Source: an uncultured bacterium
GTDB taxonomy: Bacteria > Patescibacteriota > Minisyncoccia > Phycocordibacterales > PALSA-1337
Assembly (NCBI GenBank): GCA_903870235.1
Contig: CAIQCA010000165.1
Location: forward strand, 1 to 9,502
Direction: 5' to 3'
DNA length: 9,502 nucleotides
This document shows positions 7,089-9,502 of this stretch, piece after piece. A program made the position numbers and the translations under genes. Every line of letters starts with the position of its first letter. Position 1 is the stretch's first letter. Below the pieces are notes generated by a model, which was not told the origin of the DNA, made no database searches, and saw nothing but the letters and a program-made list of their open reading frames with translations.

Positions 7089-7092
7089 CAAG
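7064..7092 (+). repeat. 7-bp inverted repeat overlapping the pyrimidine-gene promoter
   Basis: CTTGATA (7064-7070) and TATCAAG (7086-7092) are perfect inverted copies with centres 22 bp apart, about two helical turns. They touch the -35 and cover part of the -10 hexamer. This placement suits an operator for a dimeric repressor. No T-tract follows, so a terminator for the upstream gene is unlikely. Confidence 0.45.
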
Positions 7093-7121
7093 AAAGGCAA
7101 CAGAACAACAAACAAAAAACT

Positions 7122-7126
7122 GGAGG
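7122..7126 (+). promoter_or_regulatory. Strong Shine-Dalgarno sequence of the pyrimidine fusion gene
   Basis: GGAGG (in CTGGAGGTTC) lies 7 nt before the ATG at 7134 and fixes that start. It is the strongest ribosome binding site in the window, where most genes have none. Confidence 0.85.
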
Positions 7127-7133
7127 TTCGTAC

Positions 7134-8483
7134 ATGCAGTCAAAAGACAGAATCATCGTGGCTTTGGATGTTGATCATCCAAGTAAAGCCATTGCGCTAG
7201 TAAGTAAGCTGGCGCCATTCGTCGGTTCATTCAAGGTCGGTTTGGAGCTCATCACTGCGATGATTGTCTCCATTCTGGTTGGCGATGAGGAGACCGCGCT
7301 TGCAAATGCCAAAGCGGCACGCGAACTCTTCCGCCTCATCGGCAAAAAGTGTTTTTGGGACGGCAAGTTCGATGACATTCCAAACACTGTCGGTGCGGCC
7401 TCAAAAATTGTCGGACAGACCCTGGGTGCGGACATGTTGAATGTTCACGCATCTGCCGGAGTCCCAGCAATGATGGCGATGGTTGCAAATAGTGGTTCGG
7501 CCTCAGTCGCTGGAGTCAGTGTCCTGACGTCCAAAGGTTACAATGATACGATCTTGGACTTTGGTGCACCACCGTCTGCGAAAGTGCTTTACTTCGCGCG
7601 GAACATGAAACTGGCGGGTTGCACGGATATCATTTGTTCGCCGTTGGAGCTTGGTATCCTCAACACACCTGAGCTTTGTGGGATGCGCAAAGTCACTCCC
7701 GGCATACGGTCTCCCGAAGATCCGCCGGATGATCAGAATCGCACCATGACACCCCGTGAAGCCATTGCGGCTGGGGCTGATAAGTTGGTCATCGGTCGAC
7801 CGATTACCAAAGCGAGTGATCCGGAAGAAGCGGCTCGCAAGATCGCTCTCCAGATCTCTTATGGTCTGGTGGATCGTTTCCATCTGGCTATGTTGGCGGA
7901 GCAAAAGGTTAAGTTTGGCGCCTTCAAGTTGAAGCTCCACGAAACGCAACCAGATGCGCCGCTCTCGCCGATCTATCTCAATATTCGGCAGCTGCCGGAG
8001 TGGATGTACGAATTGGCTGGTGATATCTTGCACGACTTGGCCGTCGCCGAAAATATCGGTGAGTTCGACTACGTCGTTGGTATTCCCAAGGCTGGTGATC
8101 CGATCGGCAGAGCTTTCGCGAAAGCCGTCGGCAAACCACACCTGCGGATCGAGAAGGTTGAGACGGCAACTGGTCGGCACATCACGTCGAACATCCTCGA
8201 TCCATTCGAGAAGGGAAAGAAGGTTGTCTTGATCGATGACCTTGTTACCCGGGCTCAGACCAAGGAAGAGGCTATTGCTTCGATTGAAGCAAATGGACTT
8301 GAAGTGGTCGCCACGCTCGTTTTGTATGACCGTGAACAGGGTGGGCTTGCCGAGTTGAATGCCAAGGGTCGCAAGGTTTGTGCGGCGACAACATTGCGTG
8401 CAATGCTCAACCTTTTCCACGATAAGAAATTAATTACGTCGGAAAAGCGAGTGGAAATCCTGCGGTACATCGCTGGCAACTAA
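7134..8483 (+). CDS. Bifunctional OMP decarboxylase / orotate phosphoribosyltransferase (inverted UMP synthase fusion)
   Basis: A 449-residue fusion for the last two steps of UMP synthesis: the C-terminal half would convert orotate and PRPP to OMP, the N-terminal half would decarboxylate OMP to UMP. OMPDC domain (about 1-240): ALDVD (10-14), FKVGLEL (33-39), catalytic DGKFDDIPNTV with Asp76, Lys78 and Asp81 in the DxKxxD pattern, TPGIRS (188-193) and phosphate-binding VIGRPIT (219-225); it looks active. OPRT domain (about 255-449): SPIYLNIRQLP (278-288), YVVGIPKAGDPIGRA (313-327) and PRPP loop VVLIDDLVTRAQTK (364-377). The OPRT loop normally reading RKxxKxHG is here RIEKVETATG, and the PRPP loop lacks its usual glycine. 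Domain order is the reverse of animal and plant UMPS. By hand count of several lines, GC is about 50-53%, against roughly 30-42% in sampled lines of the preceding gene. It has its own promoter, a strong ribosome binding site and a terminator. Confidence 0.92.
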   Translation: MQSKDRIIVALDVDHPSKAIALVSKLAPFVGSFKVGLELITAMIVSILVGDEETALANAKAARELFRLIGKKCFWDGKFDDIPNTVGAASKIVGQTLGADMLNVHASAGVPAMMAMVANSGSASVAGVSVLTSKGYNDTILDFGAPPSAKVLYFARNMKLAGCTDIICSPLELGILNTPELCGMRKVTPGIRSPEDPPDDQNRTMTPREAIAAGADKLVIGRPITKASDPEEAARKIALQISYGLVDRFHLAMLAEQKVKFGAFKLKLHETQPDAPLSPIYLNIRQLPEWMYELAGDILHDLAVAENIGEFDYVVGIPKAGDPIGRAFAKAVGKPHLRIEKVETATGRHITSNILDPFEKGKKVVLIDDLVTRAQTKEEAIASIEANGLEVVATLVLYDREQGGLAELNAKGRKVCAATTLRAMLNLFHDKKLITSEKRVEILRYIAGN

Positions 8484-8516
8484 TTCAGTAACTAACACCA
8501 GCTTATCTGGTTCCAT

Positions 8517-8560
8517 ATGCGACAGGAAGGGTCCAAACCCCCTCTGTCGCATTTTTGTTT
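8517..8560 (+). terminator. Intrinsic terminator of the pyrimidine fusion gene
   Basis: ATGCGACAG (8517-8525) pairs perfectly with CTGTCGCAT (8544-8552), and GGG (8529-8531) can pair further with CCC inside the loop region. The stem is followed by TTTTTGTTT. This is a classic rho-independent terminator 34 nt after the stop codon, and it insulates the dcw cluster downstream. Confidence 0.92.
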
Positions 8561-8609
8561 ATTAAATTATGTTTTGGTCGCCAATCACGGTCGTTTTTTG
8601 TATGCGTCG

Positions 8610-8618
8610 TTATCCACA
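8610..8618 (+). promoter_or_regulatory. Consensus DnaA box upstream of mraZ
   Basis: TTATCCACA matches the bacterial DnaA-box consensus exactly. It stands about 20 bp before the predicted -35 of the mraZ promoter, in the non-coding gap. A single box does not indicate an origin; regulation of the division cluster by DnaA is the more natural reading, but a chance match cannot be excluded. Confidence 0.5.
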
Positions 8619-8638
8619 GTTGGCCCTTATAGCCCTTG

Positions 8639-8667
8639 TTTCAATAAACCATAAAGTGGGATATAAT
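8639..8667 (+). promoter_or_regulatory. Candidate promoter of the mraZ (dcw) cluster
   Basis: A perfect TATAAT (8662-8667) is preceded at 17 bp by TTTCAA (8639-8644). It is the only good promoter-like sequence between the terminator and mraZ. Transcription would start near 8674, leaving a leader of about 87 nt. Confidence 0.65.
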
Positions 8668-8691
8668 TACCATCAAGTGGGAAGAAGTAGC
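8653..8691 (+). promoter_or_regulatory. MraZ-type binding boxes at the mraZ promoter
   Basis: AAAGTGGG (8653-8660) and CAAGTGGG (8674-8681) are direct repeats with starts 21 bp apart, about two helical turns. A weaker copy, GAAGTAGC (8684-8691), starts 10 bp after the second. MraZ proteins are known to bind direct repeats with a GTGGG-like core upstream of their own gene. The boxes flank the -10 element and the second covers the expected transcription start, which suits autorepression. Confidence 0.7.
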
Positions 8692-8760
8692 AGACGAACA
8701 ACTTTTAAATAATTTCACATTCTTTTGAAAGATTCGCCCTACCTTCATCTCGCTCTGCAT

Positions 8761-9204
8761 ATGTTGATTGGCGAATATAGTCACACTATCGACGACAAAG
8801 GCAGGACATCACTTCCCGCCAAGTTCCGAAAGGAAATGGGCGCCAAAGTGGTGATCGCACCAGGGATAGATAATTGTCTCTTCGTGTTCACCATGAAGGA
8901 ATGGAAGGAGTTCGCAGAGCGTTTGTCGCGTGGCAGTTCGCAATCAGTGTTACAGGCGGATAACCGAAATTTTAACCGCTTGATCATTGGTCGAGCGGTT
9001 GAAGTTGAGGTTGATGCATCTGGACGCATGTTGGTACCAGAGCATTTGCGTGAGTATGCGGGTTTGAGTGCCAAGGTAGTGATCATCGGTGTCGTCAACC
9101 GAGTAGAGATGTGGGAAGCAAAAGCCTGGGAAGGTTTCCGCACCGAGTACTCGAAGAAGACCGATGCATTGGCTGAGAAGTTAGGTTCTGTTGGCATCAT
9201 TTAG
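8761..9204 (+). CDS. mraZ: Transcriptional regulator MraZ
   Basis: DNA-binding regulator that heads the division and cell-wall (dcw) cluster and controls its own promoter. The 147 residues contain the two SpoVT/AbrB-like halves that define the family: MLIGEYSHTIDDKGRTSLPA (1-20, with DDKGR) and VEVDASGRMLVP (82-93, with DASGR). Such proteins assemble into ring-shaped oligomers that contact repeated boxes. The ATG at 8761 was chosen because family members begin with MFIGEY-like sequence; an in-frame TTG at 8725 would add twelve unrelated residues and has no better ribosome binding site. No Shine-Dalgarno sequence is visible for either start. The rsmH ATG follows 1 nt after the stop codon. The boxes at 8653-8681 are its probable targets. 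Confidence 0.96.
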   Translation: MLIGEYSHTIDDKGRTSLPAKFRKEMGAKVVIAPGIDNCLFVFTMKEWKEFAERLSRGSSQSVLQADNRNFNRLIIGRAVEVEVDASGRMLVPEHLREYAGLSAKVVIIGVVNRVEMWEAKAWEGFRTEYSKKTDALAEKLGSVGII

Positions 9205-9205
9205 T

Positions 9206-9502
9206 ATGAGCGGCACAAATGAAACTAACAAGAGTTTAGGTGACAGTGTGAGCGTTCATGAGTCAGTTCTTTTACATGAAGTAGTTAGTGGATTGATTTC
9301 GCCAAATCTTCTCGAAGATGGTGGTGCTAAGTCATTTTGGTATCTTGATGGAACATTGGGTGGTGCAGGACATGCACTTGCGATTGCTAAAGCTTTTGCA
9401 AAGGTTGAAAAACCCCCTAAAGGCGACAGCGGTGATTCACAAGGTGTCCTCAATATCATTGCCTTAGACCAAGACTCAAACGCTATAGCACACGGCCAAG
9501 CC
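9206..9502 (+). CDS. rsmH: 16S rRNA (cytosine-1402-N4) methyltransferase RsmH, 3' end missing
   Basis: SAM-dependent methyltransferase that modifies C1402 of 16S rRNA in the ribosomal P site; the second gene of most dcw clusters. Ninety-nine codons are visible before the window ends. After a polar extension of about 17 residues come VHESVLLHEVVSGL (17-30), the SAM-binding loop WYLDGTLGGAGHALAI (46-61) and the next strand NIIALDQDSNAIA, with the acidic residues that hold the ribose. Between these lies KVEKPPKGDSGDSQG, a polar insertion not usual at this point. The start ATG sits 1 nt after the mraZ stop codon, so translation is probably coupled; no Shine-Dalgarno sequence is seen. The shadow frame on the other strand at 9256-9459 is not coding. 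Confidence 0.95.
   Translation, partial: MSGTNETNKSLGDSVSVHESVLLHEVVSGLISPNLLEDGGAKSFWYLDGTLGGAGHALAIAKAFAKVEKPPKGDSGDSQGVLNIIALDQDSNAIAHGQA

Noticed and set aside
7503..8420. Long open frame (305 codons) on the minus strand
   Set aside because: It lies entirely opposite the OMPDC-OPRT gene, whose motifs are unmistakable. Its translation shows no recognisable domain and it is explained by the codon bias of the sense gene.
8497..8511. Small hairpin ACCAG/CTGGT just after the pyrimidine gene
   Set aside because: Five-bp stem without T-tract, directly followed by a much stronger terminator; probably no independent function.
8610..8700. Replication origin at the DnaA box
   Set aside because: Only one exact box is present, with no cluster of boxes, no AT-rich unwinding region of convincing length and no dnaA or dnaN beside it.
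8725..8760. TTG-initiated N-terminal extension of MraZ
   Set aside because: The twelve extra residues do not belong to the family and the ATG at 8761 gives the standard MraZ beginning; neither start has a ribosome binding site to favour the longer form.
8781..9200. Minus-strand open frame opposite mraZ
   Set aside because: Complete overlap with a well-conserved MraZ frame and no recognisable protein features of its own.

Overview
This is a gene-dense bacterial chromosome fragment. All ten protein genes lie on the + strand, gaps are short and several genes overlap. The content points to cell-wall elongation and division plus housekeeping functions: an archaeal/eukaryotic-type prolyl-tRNA synthetase, an mreB-mreC-(small membrane protein)-PBP2 cluster, greA, a DMT-family transporter, a fused OMP decarboxylase/orotate phosphoribosyltransferase, and the start of a division (dcw) cluster with mraZ and rsmH. 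No rRNA, tRNA, CRISPR array, insertion sequence or phage gene was seen. The compact, divergent proteins, the scarcity of Shine-Dalgarno sequences (only mreB and the pyrimidine gene have a convincing one) and the miniaturised mre locus suggest a member of the Candidate Phyla Radiation (Patescibacteria, perhaps Parcubacteria). That placement is inference and was not tested. TAA, TAG and probably TGA all serve as stops, which fits the standard bacterial code.

Layout. 1-1413: 3' part of proS, cut by the left window edge. 1414-1510: leader of the mre operon, which holds a sequence resembling the 3' end of 16S rRNA next to the mreB ribosome binding site. 1511-5594: mreB, mreC, an 88-residue membrane protein at the usual mreD position, and mrdA (PBP2). 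These overlap by 23, 14 and 4 nt, so they are almost certainly one translationally coupled operon. 5595-5671: gap with a strong candidate promoter. 5672-7052: greA and a ten-helix DMT transporter. 7053-7133: promoter, a 7-bp inverted repeat and a strong ribosome binding site. 7134-8483: an OMPDC-OPRT fusion, more GC-rich than its neighbours and ending in a clear intrinsic terminator. 8561-8760: control region of the dcw cluster, with a perfect DnaA box, a promoter and two MraZ-type boxes flanking its -10 element. 8761-9502: mraZ and the 5' end of rsmH.

How the genes work together. MreB, MreC, the small MreD-like protein and PBP2 would form the elongation machinery (elongasome) that guides lateral wall synthesis. 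The SEDS polymerase RodA, the usual partner of PBP2, is not in this window. MraZ and RsmH open the division cluster, and the boxes at the mraZ promoter indicate autoregulation. The UMP synthase fusion would carry out the last two steps of pyrimidine synthesis. Its domain order is the reverse of animal and plant UMPS and its OPRT half has altered catalytic motifs. With its different base composition and ribosome binding site, it is the best candidate for a horizontally acquired gene here.
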